A DNA stretch of 64,000 bases from Emergomyces orientalis (lineage: Eukaryota; Ascomycota; Eurotiomycetes; Onygenales; Ajellomycetaceae): positions 124,001 to 188,000 of the forward strand of contig MOWL01000003.1 in NCBI GenBank assembly GCA_002110485.1. The letters run 5' to 3'. The notes under the pieces were generated by a model. That model saw nothing but the letters and a program-made list of their open reading frames with translations. It ran no database searches and was not told the DNA's origin. Below, piece after piece: positions 23,852 to 35,349 of this stretch (the stretch's first letter is position 1; every line of letters begins with the position of its first letter). Both the position numbers and the translations under genes were made by a program.

Positions 23852-24550
23852 GGCTGGTAATTATAATAGCTTTCTAGTGTTCTGGTTATTTCTTCCCTTC
23901 TTTTTTGTTTTAAGTACTATACGGGGTTTGTAGAATTTGGCCTTGTCATCTGTATTCCAATTAGTAGGTGGGAGCACAACGTTTGTTTTAAACCATGTGG
24001 AGGTGGTTTTAAATAGAGAGGGGAATGCAAGGAAGTCCCAAGGTTTGTTGTTGCCGGCCCTAATGCGGAGTAGGGGCAGTTAACCCATTCCCATGGCCGA
24101 ACCAATCAGCACCAAGCATAAGAGATGAGGAGGGGATATCCCCAGCTCAATATCTACATCTTTTTTACGGTTCGGGTTCTTCAGTCACAATTAGCTTGCC
24201 TTGCCTGTATTTGAGATTTATGCCTTGTTTATTTTATGAAGAAACATTGGTTTCATTTTGAATATTACTTGAAGAGTTCAACGAACAGTTTGAGCCTCGG
24301 CAAAAAAAACTTGGGCTTTTTCAGTGGGTTAGCCGAGCCGGCTATCAAACCTGGAATGAGTAGTGACAGAGTAGATACGTGGTGCATCATTGGTGAATTA
24401 TGGTGTTGGTTTCTACTTTGTTTCCATTCTATAAAATATGATATCTAGAAATGAGATAAAAAGAAATACACGAGACGCTTGAACTATTTGAGTAGAAAAG
24501 TATAGCGGGCAGGCAAACATGGTTTCACAGAAACCGGAAATACAATCGAA
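23852..24550. other. Intergenic, no gene seen
   Basis: About 700 bases between the amidase start and the end of the NADH dehydrogenase gene. AT-rich, no supported gene. Confidence 0.5.
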
Positions 24551-26230
24551 TTAATACCTTGAAACATCTCTCCCAAACGCCCAATTTGAGAACCATGAGT
24601 ATAGTATCCTCAACCGATTTCTCCAACTCATACTCATGGACAGGTATGCTCCTTTCCAAATTAACCAGGCTGGATAGCCTTTTATACCGCGTAAAAATCC
24701 ATCGCTGTCTTGCCCATTGCCCCCCTCATGTGGCAGTTGCATCAACGCCTTAGAGCTGCCGATATATGCAAGGACCCCGAGATTCTTGAACGAGAAACCA
24801 GGAGACTGGTCCACATGGCCCCGGTTGAGTGCTTTGGCCAGCCAGATGGCTTCTTGGCTTGTCGCTTGAGCAGTCGCAGGAGGGGAGCCGGATTCCAACA
24901 TGCAATTATCTCCAAGGGCGAAGACATCATGCAAGACTGCGATTTGGCCGTCCGCCGATTCCAGTTGCACTCGTAGATGGTCATCAACGAGCAGGGCGCC
25001 AACTTCAGGAACTTTTTTTACTTTCCATGTTGTATTACCAGGGTTGGTGACGTGACTCCCTGCTTCCTTTGCGACTGCGGACGATATTGGAAATTGACCA
25101 ACCGTATTGAGTGCTTTATTGACGAAAGGACCAATTTCGTTCCCCGTCGCCCACACACACATACCCACCCCTTCTTCGCCATTCTCTTTCGTTCTGAGCG
25201 TTAAGCAGCTTTTGGGATCCATTTCGTAGGGACCTTCGGTGTTAGGTTCGCCCCAGCGCAATTCTTCGATATTGTGATTCGTTTTTATCGTTACGCCCTC
25301 TCTCTTCAGTGTCTCCATGGCGTAGCGAGATAGGGATTTGTCGAACATGCTGAGGACAGTAGGAGCTACATCATATAAAGTTATCCGGACATCGCCCTTC
25401 AGCTGTGGGTAAACTTTGAACATATCCTCGTGAATAAAGTCACATAAGCACGCAGAAAGCTCCGTTCCAGTTGGACCGGCGCCAACGATAGCAAAATGTA
25501 GAAGGTGTCGTCTCATCTGAGGAGTAACCCGTGGCATCGTTGCTAGCTCGAAACATTCGCGGATGCGCCGTTTGACCTTCCTAGCGTCGCCGACATCTTT
25601 GAAAAACAGCGCATTATCTCTTACACCAGGTGTATTGAAAGTTCGAGCGGCACAGCCCACCGCGATAATCAGCTTATCATATGGAACTTCAAAGAGCTGG
25701 CCTTGCTCCCACGCTCTCCGCTGCTTTTCGGGCTCATTTTTTTCCACGCGAGCTGATTCCGTCACGCCACTCCGAACAACAGAAGCTTCGCATGTTATGA
25801 CTTTGCGATGGAAATCTACACTTCGAGCGGCGGCTTGGATAAAATTGACGGTATTTCTTCGATCACGAACGGGTTCGACAATCTCCGAAAAGTTGAGAGA
25901 CCCAACGGCCGCATCGGTGAGGAGAGGGGTAAAGACGAAATATGAACGAGGGGAAATTATGGTGCGATTGAATTTCGAAGGAGATAGTTTCCGGGAAACT
26001 GTCCATCCTCCCCATCCCGAGCCTAGAATGACAACACGCTCTTCGTTTCCTCGGGGTGCAGGCTCAGTGGTATACCTTCGTACTTGCACCTTGCTCTGAT
26101 AGTAATGATGCCAAAGGGGAGGATTAGAAGCCTTCAAGACACCCGAGCTCGCAATTAATTGGGGATATTTCAGCAGTTGGGCATCGCTAATCAGCCGTAT
26201 CCGACAAAATTTCGGAGAAAGTCGCTCCAT
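24551..26230 (-). CDS. Type II (alternative) NADH:ubiquinone oxidoreductase, mitochondrial
   Basis: Single-exon, 559 residues. The Arg-rich N-terminus with 'VQVRRYTTEP' near residues 48-57 looks like a mitochondrial presequence. Two Rossmann motifs are present: FAD-binding 'RVVILGSGWGGWTVSRKL' at 65-82, and NADH-binding 'FAIVGAGPTGTELSACL' near residue 245-262. 'SYFVFTPLLTDAAVGSL' and the C-terminal 'GVLAYIGSSKALMQLP' are conserved in fungal NDE/NDI enzymes. The enzyme oxidises NADH and passes electrons to ubiquinone at the inner mitochondrial membrane without pumping protons, bypassing complex I. I see no EF-hand insertion, so calcium regulation is unlikely. Whether it faces the matrix or the intermembrane space cannot be decided. 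An amphipathic C-terminal segment ('SMSWRNRLRILYSWFSNWAF') could anchor it to the membrane. Confidence 0.95.
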   Translation of the reverse strand: MERLSPKFCRIRLISDAQLLKYPQLIASSGVLKASNPPLWHHYYQSKVQVRRYTTEPAPRGNEERVVILGSGWGGWTVSRKLSPSKFNRTIISPRSYFVFTPLLTDAAVGSLNFSEIVEPVRDRRNTVNFIQAAARSVDFHRKVITCEASVVRSGVTESARVEKNEPEKQRRAWEQGQLFEVPYDKLIIAVGCAARTFNTPGVRDNALFFKDVGDARKVKRRIRECFELATMPRVTPQMRRHLLHFAIVGAGPTGTELSACLCDFIHEDMFKVYPQLKGDVRITLYDVAPTVLSMFDKSLSRYAMETLKREGVTIKTNHNIEELRWGEPNTEGPYEMDPKSCLTLRTKENGEEGVGMCVWATGNEIGPFVNKALNTVGQFPISSAVAKEAGSHVTNPGNTTWKVKKVPEVGALLVDDHLRVQLESADGQIAVLHDVFALGDNCMLESGSPPATAQATSQEAIWLAKALNRGHVDQSPGFSFKNLGVLAYIGSSKALMQLPHEGGNGQDSDGFLRGIKGYPAWLIWKGAYLSMSMSWRNRLRILYSWFSNWAFGRDVSRY

Positions 26231-27393
26231 TCTTGCGCAAGGAGAGCGGGATTGGTCAGGGAGCTGCTGCTCGTTAGGCGGTGGTTTCTCCTCACATCAT
26301 ACCAATTCTCCTATTTTTTAGGAGTGGGATATATTTCTTTTATATTTAAACGTGTAAACTGCGCATTCCAACTTCTTTCAATCCCTGGCCAACGCATGCT
26401 ATAATTTCACAATATACGAGAACGAAGCGTCGTCATGACCTCATTATTACTCGATCTAGCACTAGCAAGCCTAAACCCACATACCCGCCGGGAAAATACG
26501 GACGGAGCTATGCGGAAAACATATGCGGAATCTTCAAAGCCGTCAAGTTTCAAGTGGGTAATCACGGCCGTAGAATGAATGTTATTCTGTTCCGCTACAA
26601 TCATGTCATTATCATGATTTGTTCTCTTTTTTCGGAATCGGAGCTGCAGCTTGGAGGTCAGGATGCGCTTAATATAGTAAGGCACATCAAAATCACATGG
26701 TGATTACCGATAAGATAAGATAAGATGGGCAAGCATGGATCACGTGGGTTACTATGTATCTACCAGCAGCTTCCAGAAAGAACTTCAAAATTACCAATCT
26801 TGGAAGAGTCACGAACATTCCTGTCGACACACTCAGGCAAATTGAGATGACAACTCGGGGGTGTGCGATTGCATTTTTATTGTGCAGCCTAGGCACTGGC
26901 CAGTTAAATGTGATAACCACCGGCATCGGATGTTTCCGCTCCCTGCAGAGTGGGCGTAATCTTGTTGCCTTACAGCATAAATTGCATCCCTGATTCGCCC
27001 CCGCAAGGTCGCCAATGGATGGCGGGTTTTCGGTGGAACTTTAAAAATGCCCAAACCTGAGCAGGATCTGTAAGGCGAAATTATGTACTGGTTTTCCAGT
27101 CTATTCTCGATACTTCGAGCCCTGCTTGATAATGTGATATTTAGGATGTAGTCCACGTAACTGTGGGATGCCTTGAAAATCAATGTGTATATAACCTGCT
27201 CCTTCATACATCCCCTTCTCGATTCTTTCCTTTTTCGTAAACATTCCTCTTTACCACTATTCATTCGATCTCTGATCATCGATTTTATACCTACCTAAAG
27301 ACAAAATAGGGGCAATTCCAAGGTTCCTTGATAACCCCGGGTGCCTCTGTTATTATATCTATATATACATAACATAAGTTTGTACTACCTAAT
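26231..27393. other. Divergent intergenic region
   Basis: About 1.16 kb between the NADH dehydrogenase start (leftward) and the Hsp20 start (rightward), expected to contain both promoters. I looked for a heat-shock element (alternating GAA/TTC at 5-nt steps) near the Hsp20 gene and found no convincing array. TATA-like sequence (TATATCTATATATAC) lies at about 27354-27368, close to the Hsp20 ATG. Confidence 0.45.
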
Positions 27394-28527
27394 ATGGCAA
27401 ACATTTATTACCTCAATCAACAACAACCTCACCCACTGTGGAACATCTTGACAGACCTTGGGGAGCAGGGGTCTCGCATGTTTTCTCAACAGACGCCCCA
27501 TCCATATGCGGAGCATGTAAATCAGCACCCTCACCGCCGTCAAGGGGGTCAGACCACGGGCCAACCTACCCCACAAGACTCGGGAGCTCCGGAAGCTCCT
27601 GATAACGACAATAGCCGTTCCTCACCTCGTGCACGTGGCCTTGACGAACATAGTCCTAGAGAAGGCGTGCAAGGGGAGAATACCCGTGATATCCCATTCC
27701 GTGGCCGCGGATGCCGTCGCGGCCGTGGTGGACATGGGGGACATCCCGGACATGGTGCCGGTGGCCCGCATCGTCGGCAACGCCATTGCAGACCAGGTGC
27801 TGGCCAATCGACAGGAGTACCCCCGGAATTCCTACAACAGTTCATCAACAATTTCTCAAACCAGTTTGGCGTTGACGTCGGCGAGGTGTTTAACATCATC
27901 AACAACAGCACAGACGGACGATCAGAAGATAAAGAGGTGGACTTTGTCCCCCGCGCCGATGTTTTTGATACAGCAACTCGATACATTATCCATGCTTCCC
28001 TACCCGGTGCGCAAAAGAAGGACATTTCAGTCGACTATGACACTGAAAACTCCACGCTTCGCCTTGCGGGCGTAGTGTATCGTCCCGATTTGGACGAGGA
28101 GCTCAGCAATGCTCTTGTCGTCGACGGGAGATCTCGCGAGGTCGGCGTCTTTGAGCGGGAAATCCGCCTCGGATCCCGCGACAAGCCCGCACATGTCGAC
28201 GCTGACAATATCAGTGCAAAACTGGTCGATGGTGTCCTTGTATTATCTCTACCAAAAGTAGTTGTTGACAGGGACACGTTCAGGCGGAGAATCTCGGTGG
28301 ATCAAATCAGGAACGAGAATGCCCAGGGGCCAGACGGGGAGACGGGAAATACTAATGTCGACGAGAAAGAGGAAACTGAAGCTGAATCCCAGGCTATGCA
28401 GGTCGATTCCGAGACTGAAGCATCGGAGGAGGACACTGTGAAGGGCGGTAAACGGACACCACCAAGTCCCAGCGCTCGCTCAGAAGAGGAAGAGGAGAGA
28501 GACTATGTCGCCGTGGATGTGGACTAA
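27394..28527 (+). CDS. Hsp20/alpha-crystallin-type small heat shock protein with Gly/Arg/His-rich arm
   Basis: Single-exon protein of 377 residues. The alpha-crystallin domain spans about residues 183-290: 'VPRADVFDTATRYIIHASLP', 'ISVDYDTENSTLRLAGVV', 'GVFEREIRLG' and 'ADNISAKLVDGVLVLSLPK'. A charged insertion of about 25 residues between two strands resembles the layout of fungal Hsp42-type proteins. Small heat shock proteins are ATP-independent holdases that bind unfolding proteins and often sort them into assemblies. The N-terminal arm is long (about 180 residues), starts with aromatic 'MANIYYLNQQQPHPLWNIL', and contains an Arg/Gly/His-rich stretch at about 107-145 with RGRG repeats. The C-terminus is acidic (about 310-377). 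Probably cytosolic and stress-induced, but no clear heat-shock element was found. Confidence 0.9.
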   Translation: MANIYYLNQQQPHPLWNILTDLGEQGSRMFSQQTPHPYAEHVNQHPHRRQGGQTTGQPTPQDSGAPEAPDNDNSRSSPRARGLDEHSPREGVQGENTRDIPFRGRGCRRGRGGHGGHPGHGAGGPHRRQRHCRPGAGQSTGVPPEFLQQFINNFSNQFGVDVGEVFNIINNSTDGRSEDKEVDFVPRADVFDTATRYIIHASLPGAQKKDISVDYDTENSTLRLAGVVYRPDLDEELSNALVVDGRSREVGVFEREIRLGSRDKPAHVDADNISAKLVDGVLVLSLPKVVVDRDTFRRRISVDQIRNENAQGPDGETGNTNVDEKEETEAESQAMQVDSETEASEEDTVKGGKRTPPSPSARSEEEEERDYVAVDVD

Positions 28528-30493
28528 GGAATATCCATATCCCCGATATCTCGTTTGTCATTTCGATTTCAGTTTTCGTTTTCGTTTTTGTGCTCATTTC
28601 ATTTTCTTCCCTGATGTGTAACTCTCTGTACCTTAGTTATTGCATGTGAAATAATGATCGGGATGGGCATGGTATGGATGCAATTGTTAATGATACCTTT
28701 TGGGAGTTCGTAATACAATCACTTTGGAAATAATTATGAACTTCATCTCTTGCACGTGCTAGCTTAGCATTAATTAATGTCGCCCCCAGGTTCTTCCAGT
28801 ACATACAAAATGCCATTATTGCCGTTCAGTTTACCAACTGTTCTACACATATCACACCTCTGATAACCAAGTCAAAGGCTTGTCTCATATATACTAGTAG
28901 TAGATGATTGCAGGTATATCTATAGTTCATCCCTCCTTTATCATTAATAATGAGCGCGCTCCTTTATCCTAGGGCTTTTACAGATATTCAAGAACAAACT
29001 CTGAGTATCAAAATCTCCAGTATTTTCTTAATGTCCTTCAAACTAGCCGGCTTCATGGAACCGTTTTTTGGTCTCTTTATGTAGCTGAAACATATACCCG
29101 GATTCCACATTCTTTTTCTTTCCACATATTGGAAGAGACAAATAATCCCAGCGTGTTTTCTATTTAGAATTCTTGCGCTGCACATTTGAAAAGGTGGTTC
29201 CCCCAGGAGCCGGCCGTTCTTGTCGTTACCCAGTTGATAATTTTGCAGATTGGAATGTTGTTCGTAAGAGTCTGAAAAAATATGTATATATCGGTACGAC
29301 CTGGTATTTCTATCATTTCTAGAATTGGCCATCTGGTCGTTTATGTGCGATGAAAAGCCAACTGTAGCTCGCTTTTTACAGGGATACATATTCATCTCCC
29401 CTCTCTTCATTCCAGCGACATCGGGACTTGATTTCATTCAAGTACACGTCCTGGTTATTCCCCCCTCCCCCCTCCCCCCCACATTGTTGGTGTGTGTGGT
29501 TGTAAAAGGGGGCAACCTCATGCATTATTAATGAATTTCTCCACGGCAGGAGCGCGATATCCCTATTGAAAGTGCGTCAATAATAGAAAATCTCGAAACA
29601 TTCGAGAGTAGTAAGAAACATGCCTGTGTATTTGCAGGTGGGGAAACATATGCATATATAGTATTAGTGTAAGAACTTGCATTCAGCTTCATTATTATGA
29701 CCGTTGTCTTTTCCCACAAGTTTCCAGAGGTTTGGAATCCCCCACGTTGTGAGGAAGATATTAAAAATTTCCGATTCGTGGTCCTGAATGTCTTGAAATG
29801 AGCTTATTCTTAGAGCTGGGGAGACAGACCGGCACGTAAGTTACTGTAGGGGGGCTCAAGTAGTTAGCCAAGTCCTGGCAACGCCCTGTCAGATTCACGA
29901 ACCAAGGGCTAAGACGGCTTGCGATAGTGCTCACTTTCTTAAGGTGAATGCACCTTGAACGGGCATTCTAGTTTTCTCCAGCGATGACATTTGATGCTGG
30001 CTGAGGCTCAGGTTATCAGGGAGATGCCATCGCCTCCATAGGGTTGATTCATTTTGGCCGAGGAGTTGAACCAGTTCTCTCTTTTGAATTTTTCACTTTG
30101 TTGTTGTTGTTGTTGAACATGAGTGCCATTGTAGCGGGTGTTGGGATCTTGGGATTAGTGATGTACGGTAAGTAGCGTTCAGTAAATGTACAGTATATAT
30201 CAACAGCGCGAAATTGCGAGTTAGTATGGATGGGGTGTTGGAGCTGGTTCCCAGTTTTTCCTCGGGACTGAAGACCCCTTTAAAACGCCACGGGGCTAGT
30301 TAACAGGCTATAGGCTCGTGTTCGTTCCGGGCCGATTTTTGGAGCCTTGACCAATAAGTCTTCCAAGGTTGTTTCTGTTTCGGGCAAGCCTTGGCAGGGC
30401 CGTGCCTCGCGTTTCAAAAATGATGAATGCCACTGAATGGACTGGCCTGCTGATGGCCCCTTGACTCAAATTTGAAGCTCCTTTTGGGACCAT

Positions 30494-30539
30494 CCGGTTG
30501 GTTAGCTCACTATTGAGCGAGTTCAAACCAACCAACCGG
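30494..30539. repeat. Short perfect inverted repeat (hairpin)
   Basis: CCGGTTGGTT at 30494-30503 and its exact complement AACCAACCGG at 30530-30539, with a 26-base loop. It is intergenic and may be a chance palindrome or a remnant of a small element. Confidence 0.5.
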
Positions 30540-30644
30540 CCGTGTGTTGGGCAGCCTTTTTGTAGATCCACATAAGTCATCAAGATAGAGGCCGGTGTCA
30601 TCTGCCATCTCTACCACAGTCAGGTTCACTTGTTGAAATTTTGT

Positions 30645-30725
30645 TAAAAAAAAAATCTAAAAAAAAAAAAACAAAAAACATAAACAAAAAAGAAAGAAGA
30701 AAGAAAATAAGAAAAAAAACAAGAA
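30645..30725. repeat. A-rich low-complexity tract
   Basis: Runs of A broken by T, C or G over about 80 bases. No flanking target-site duplication recognised. Confidence 0.6.
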
Positions 30726-31969
30726 TTTGGAAAGGCCTCATGGTCCAACATTACTAAACCATATTGCCCATGCATTTTGCTGCTTGGAGCAATCCAGCCC
30801 AACCAGTCCATGATGGTCAGTGGGTGTTGTGACGGCGACGGCGGGGGAGTGTCATTACCCTAGTAACTCGGCACCCATTTATTAGCTTGTTTATGTGGCT
30901 GACAGGCCAAGCCAACCAGCCAGGAAGCCTCCCACGCCAGCGGGGCATGCTAACTTCTTAAATCATCTGCGGCTTGTCGATCCTTGATCCTTGTAGTTCT
31001 GCATTACTTTTTCTCCCAGAAATAATGTGAAGAAACAAGGATGTTGATTTTGATCCAGACACACCTTTCATGTCCGTCAATATTATTGTTGCACACCCCT
31101 TTGCCTGGAAGTTCATGAGTGATCGGGTGATGTGATGCTATCACCCTTTCGGTGGCGGGATGGAGAGATATGATTATGATATGATTCGATCATGAGAAAG
31201 GTAAAGAGATGATAATATAGATCGTAGGTGGCGCATTATCAGACACAACTGTTGGTGTGGTGGGGTTTTGCCTAGCCAGTGATCCCAATAAGCGTGCTGG
31301 TAGCAGCATATCAGCAGGGAGGTTTCTGGAGTGCCCAAGGTTCTGTCTCCCTGTTGTTTGTTTGTAGCAAGGAGCAACCACTTGTGGATTGATAACTATG
31401 GATTAATTAGGCTGTTGCTTCTTCAAGTTTAAACTTCAGTTGTTGTTTACACATGTTGTAGTGTTTAAACTTAGTTTGGGAGGGATTTCCATGTAAACTG
31501 TGTCAGGCTACCCAGGACAACGACAACACAGAGGTGGATCTTGAACTGTATAGAATCAAATCCAGTTTGGTCAGATGGAGTGAGTAAACAACGGCTATTT
31601 GAGGACGCCCCTGGCCGCCCAGGGCAACCCAGCAGTACTTAACCTGGCATCTTTCCCAACGAACCTGGCCCTATCGACCCTGCAGACAATTTATAATTTC
31701 CATACCCTGCATTCCATAAACAATAATAATCAATTCCAAACTGTTTCATCACACCAAACACGAAACATATCCCTTTCGCGGGGTTGTGTCAGGGTGTTGC
31801 ATTAGGGGCTACAGCTGCCAGCGTGAGTGGCTGGCGGTTGTTAAATTATTCAGGGGTCAGTGTTCTGTCACTGAAATACCGCTGCGAATCAGCAGCAAAC
31901 TACACCGTTGTCCCTGATAACTTCCCCCCTGCCGCGGCGCCAAATACCGGCCCCTTACCCGCAAATAAT

Positions 31970-32572
31970 ACACATACATCCCTTTTTTTTCTTTCATTCC
32001 GCCTCTTGTCTCTCGCCCGCTTCAACTGTTCCTCTTTGCAACTAACGACCTTTTTTTTAATTTATTATTCTCTCATTCACTCCTCTGCTTCCTACGACTC
32101 TCGTTACTTCTACTCTTTGTGTGCAGTGGGTGTTCTCCTCCTGCGTGGCAGATTAAGCATTTGTTTTGTGTTTCATTTGATTGATTCACAGCTAGTTAGT
32201 TGGCTGTTCTTTGCTTACAGGCAACACAACAATTGCCTTGAGCGAACATACCCCTTTTGTCGCGCCAATTTCCCCACATCGTCTCCCTGACACTTCGCAT
32301 CTTCTTCTTCTTCTTCTTCCTCTCCTTGCATAGATTGACTGTCTGTCTGTCTCTCCTTCAGATACTTTCTTTTTCTTTCACCATTCTCTTCGTGCACTCT
32401 TTACTGCTGTCAGCTTTCTATTAGACTGCTGTTTAGCCCCCCTATTGTTTACTTAGATAATCTCTGGTGCTGTGCGCTGGAACATTTTCTTTCCCACCAA
32501 CCCCAATATTTTTCAAGTTCTTTTTGTGTCAATCTCTATCTTCTAGTTCATCTGGGCCCTCTGTATCACAAC
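31970..32572 (+). promoter_or_regulatory. Pyrimidine-rich leader upstream of the GH55 gene
   Basis: About 600 bases rich in C and T on the coding strand, including a CTT microsatellite near 32299-32318 and CT runs. It ends at the glucanase ATG at 32573. Long CT-rich upstream stretches are common at well-expressed fungal genes and often mark transcription start sites and 5' UTRs. The exact start site cannot be read from sequence. Confidence 0.45.
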
Positions 32573-35349
32573 ATGATGATTTTATCATCATCCGTCCTCT
32601 GGGTCGTCGCCCATCTCTGGCTGTTGCTGGGGGGGTTGACTGGTCTTGTCAATGCTATTCCTATGCCTCAAGAGAACCCTCCTCCTGAAGCATCAGGTTT
32701 CTGGGTAGGCTCGATTGCACGCCAAGGTGCCCCTGCATTCAGACAGGCCAGCGGCGAGTATCAAGTCTACCGTAACGTTAAAGACTTTGGTGCCAAAGGT
32801 AATTGTTTAACCCAATTGGCCCCGTTGCCCCCCTGTTTCTTTCTCCGTGCCACGCGAACTTTTGCTGACCCACCATACACAACACAGGCGACGGCACCAC
32901 AGATGATACTGAGGCGATCAACCAGGCTATCTCAACAGGAGATCGATGTGGACTGGGCTGTGACTCGTCTACCGTGACTCCCGCTATTGTCTATTTCCCC
33001 GCAGGTACATATGTCGTATCCAAGCCAATCATTCAGTATTACTACACTCAGCTCGTTGGCGACGCTTTGGCTATGCCCGTCATCAAGGCCGCCGCATCCT
33101 TTCAGGGAATTGCTGTCATCGATGCTGATCCGTACACTGATACCGGCGCAAATTGGTATACCAACCAGAACAATTTCTTCCGTTCCATTCGAAATTTTGT
33201 AATCGACTTGACGGGCATGGATCAGGGATCTGGCGCCGGTATCCACTGGCAAGTGGCGCAAGCTAGCAGCCTGCAGAACATCCGTTTCGAGATGGTCCAG
33301 GGTGGCGGTGAAGCCAATAGACAACAGGGTATTTTCATGGATAATGGCTCCGGAGGCTTCATGACAGACCTCACCTTTAATGGCGGTAACTACGGCGCCT
33401 TCTTGGGCAACCAGCAGTTTACCACCCGCAACCTCACGTTTAATAACTGCAATACAGCTGTGTTCATGAACTGGAACTGGGCGTGGACATTTAAATCAAT
33501 CACTGTCAACAACTGTGGCGTGGGCCTGAACATGTCCAACGGTGGCTTTAACCAGACCGTAGGCTCTGTTCTTATCCTTGATAGCAAATTTACCGGGACA
33601 CCAAAGGGTGTTGTTACCTCCTACAATCAGGATAGTGTTCCTGAAACAGGAGGAACCCTCATCCTCGATAATGTCGACTTCACCGGCTCCGAGGTTGCTA
33701 TTGCCCATACTGACGGCTCAGTTGTCCTTAAAGGAGGTTCAGTCGTCACTTCATGGGCCCAGGGTAATGCCTATACCCCTGCGGGAAGCTCACCCATCAA
33801 GAACTCTAAGAGAGAGCCCAAGCCTAAACAAGAATTGGGCTACGTTTATACAGTGGAACGTATTATCAAGAGGGATACGTGTAAAGCTCCCGCGCCTCCT
33901 GCGCCCGAACCAGCTCCAATTTCTCCAAACTCCACTCCATCACAACAACTGCCAGCGCCCACTGATAAGTCTCCAACTCCACCGCAAAGCAAGCCAGCAG
34001 CTACAGAGTCGGAGTCGCCGGTGGCAACCCCATCGACCGTCTCGCCCTCTGTACCCCCCTCGCCCACTCCCTCGCCAACAGACCCTAATCCAGGAACATG
34101 CCCAACAACGGCTCCCAAGAAGACTCGAATCAGCGCCGACCTTAGCAGCCCCACCAAGCCAGCAGTTCTCCTTGACTCATCCGGAAAGGTATTTGAGCGG
34201 ACAAAGCCGCAGTACGAGAATATCCCCACGAAGTCGTTTATCAGCGTCAAGGGCGCTGGTGCCAAGGGAGATGGAGTAACGGATGACACAGCTGCAATTC
34301 AGGCAGTACTGGATAACGTGAAACGAGACCAAATTGTATATTTCGACCATGGAGCTTATGTCATTACTTCCACGCTCAAAGTACCCAAGGATATCAAGAT
34401 CACGGGTGAAATCTGGCCACTGCTCATGGCATCTGGACCGGCCTTCTCCGACGAGTCGAAGCCCATTCCGATGCTTCAGGTTGGGCAGCCAGGCGACAAA
34501 GGCAACGTTGAAATCAGCGACCTGATGATCGAAACCAAAGGACCTGCACCAGGTGCAATTTTGGTGGAATGGAATGTTGCTGAAGCTACGCAAGGTTCGG
34601 TGGGCATGTGGGATGTGCATCTTAGAGTTGGTGGTTCCGCTGGTACTGAGCTACAGAGCGACCACTGTGCCAAGACTCCGAACAGCACCACAACACCAGA
34701 CCCGAAATGCGTTGGTGCATTCATGCTCATGCACATTACGAAACAGGCTTCCGGATACTTTGAAAATACATGGCTATGGGTTTCGGATCACGAGCTGGAT
34801 TTGCCCGACCATGGCCAAATTAACATTTACAATGGCCGTGGCATATTGATCGAGAGCACGGGGCCAGTGTGGTTGTATGGTACCGCGAGCGAACACTCCC
34901 AACTCTACCAGTACTCCATCGTTGGCGCAAAGAACGTATTCATGGCCCTGATCCAGGTGGAAACGCCATACTACCAAGCCAATCCCAACGCTCTTGTCCC
35001 CTTCAAACCAAACCCAGACTTCCACGACCCAGATTTCTCCAACTGCCAAACGGACTCGTGCAAGAAGGCCTGGGGCCTGCGCATCCTCGAATCTAGCGAT
35101 GTGTATCTCTACGGTGGCGGGCTGTATAGCTTCTTCGAGAACTACGACCAGGAATGTTTGGCCACCGAGTCCTGCCAAGAGAACATGATTGAGGTGGATT
35201 GTTCGGCTGTGCATTTGTACGGTGTTAGTACCAAGGCCAGTACAAATATGATTACAAGAGGGGCAGGAGGTCAAGGGCTGGTGAAGCAGATTGAAAATCG
35301 GAATAATTTCTGCTCGACCCTGGCCGTTTTCCAGCAAATGGCTGCGTAG
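32573..35349 (+). CDS. Secreted GH55 exo-beta-1,3-glucanase-like protein
   Basis: Joined model: 32573-32798 and 32888-35349 (2688 nt, 895 residues). A signal peptide is clear: hydrophobic 'VLWVVAHLWLLLGGLTGLVNA', then mature 'IPMPQ'. Two pectate-lyase-3-type right-handed beta-helix repeats follow, each opening with the same motif: 'NVKDFGAKGDGTTDDTEAIN' (about residue 70) and 'VKGAGAKGDGVTDDTAAIQ' (about 527). Tandem repeats of this kind define GH55, whose members cleave beta-1,3-glucan from the non-reducing end. A Pro/Ser/Thr-rich linker of about 75 residues (about 408-482) separates the helices and is much longer than I would expect. The protein is expected to be secreted and act on fungal cell wall or environmental glucan. 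Conserved Cys in the second half ('NCQTDSCKKAWG', 'ECLATESC') suggest disulfides. Confidence 0.94.

Larger units (their letters stand above)
28528..32572. other. Large intergenic region upstream of the GH55 gene
   Basis: About 4 kb without a supported gene. Visible items are C-rich sequence near 29461-29481, a GTT microsatellite at about 30098-30114, a possible short ORF with a perfect splice donor at 30119-30167, a 10-bp inverted repeat at 30494-30539, an A-rich tract at about 30645-30725, and a long pyrimidine-rich leader before the glucanase (31970-32540). The 149-codon frame at 28988-29437 (-) shows no family resemblance. Confidence 0.5.

Noticed and set aside
26560..26600. Possible heat-shock element (GAAT..ATTC..TTCC) between the NADH dehydrogenase and Hsp20 genes
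   Set aside because: Spacing does not follow the 5-nt alternating GAA/TTC rule, and it lies about 800 bases from the Hsp20 start.
28988..29437. 149-codon minus-strand frame in the region before the GH55 gene
   Set aside because: No recognisable domain, no splice structure, and composition resembles intergenic DNA.
32932..33324. 130-codon minus-strand frame within the GH55 gene
   Set aside because: Antisense shadow of a well-supported coding exon.
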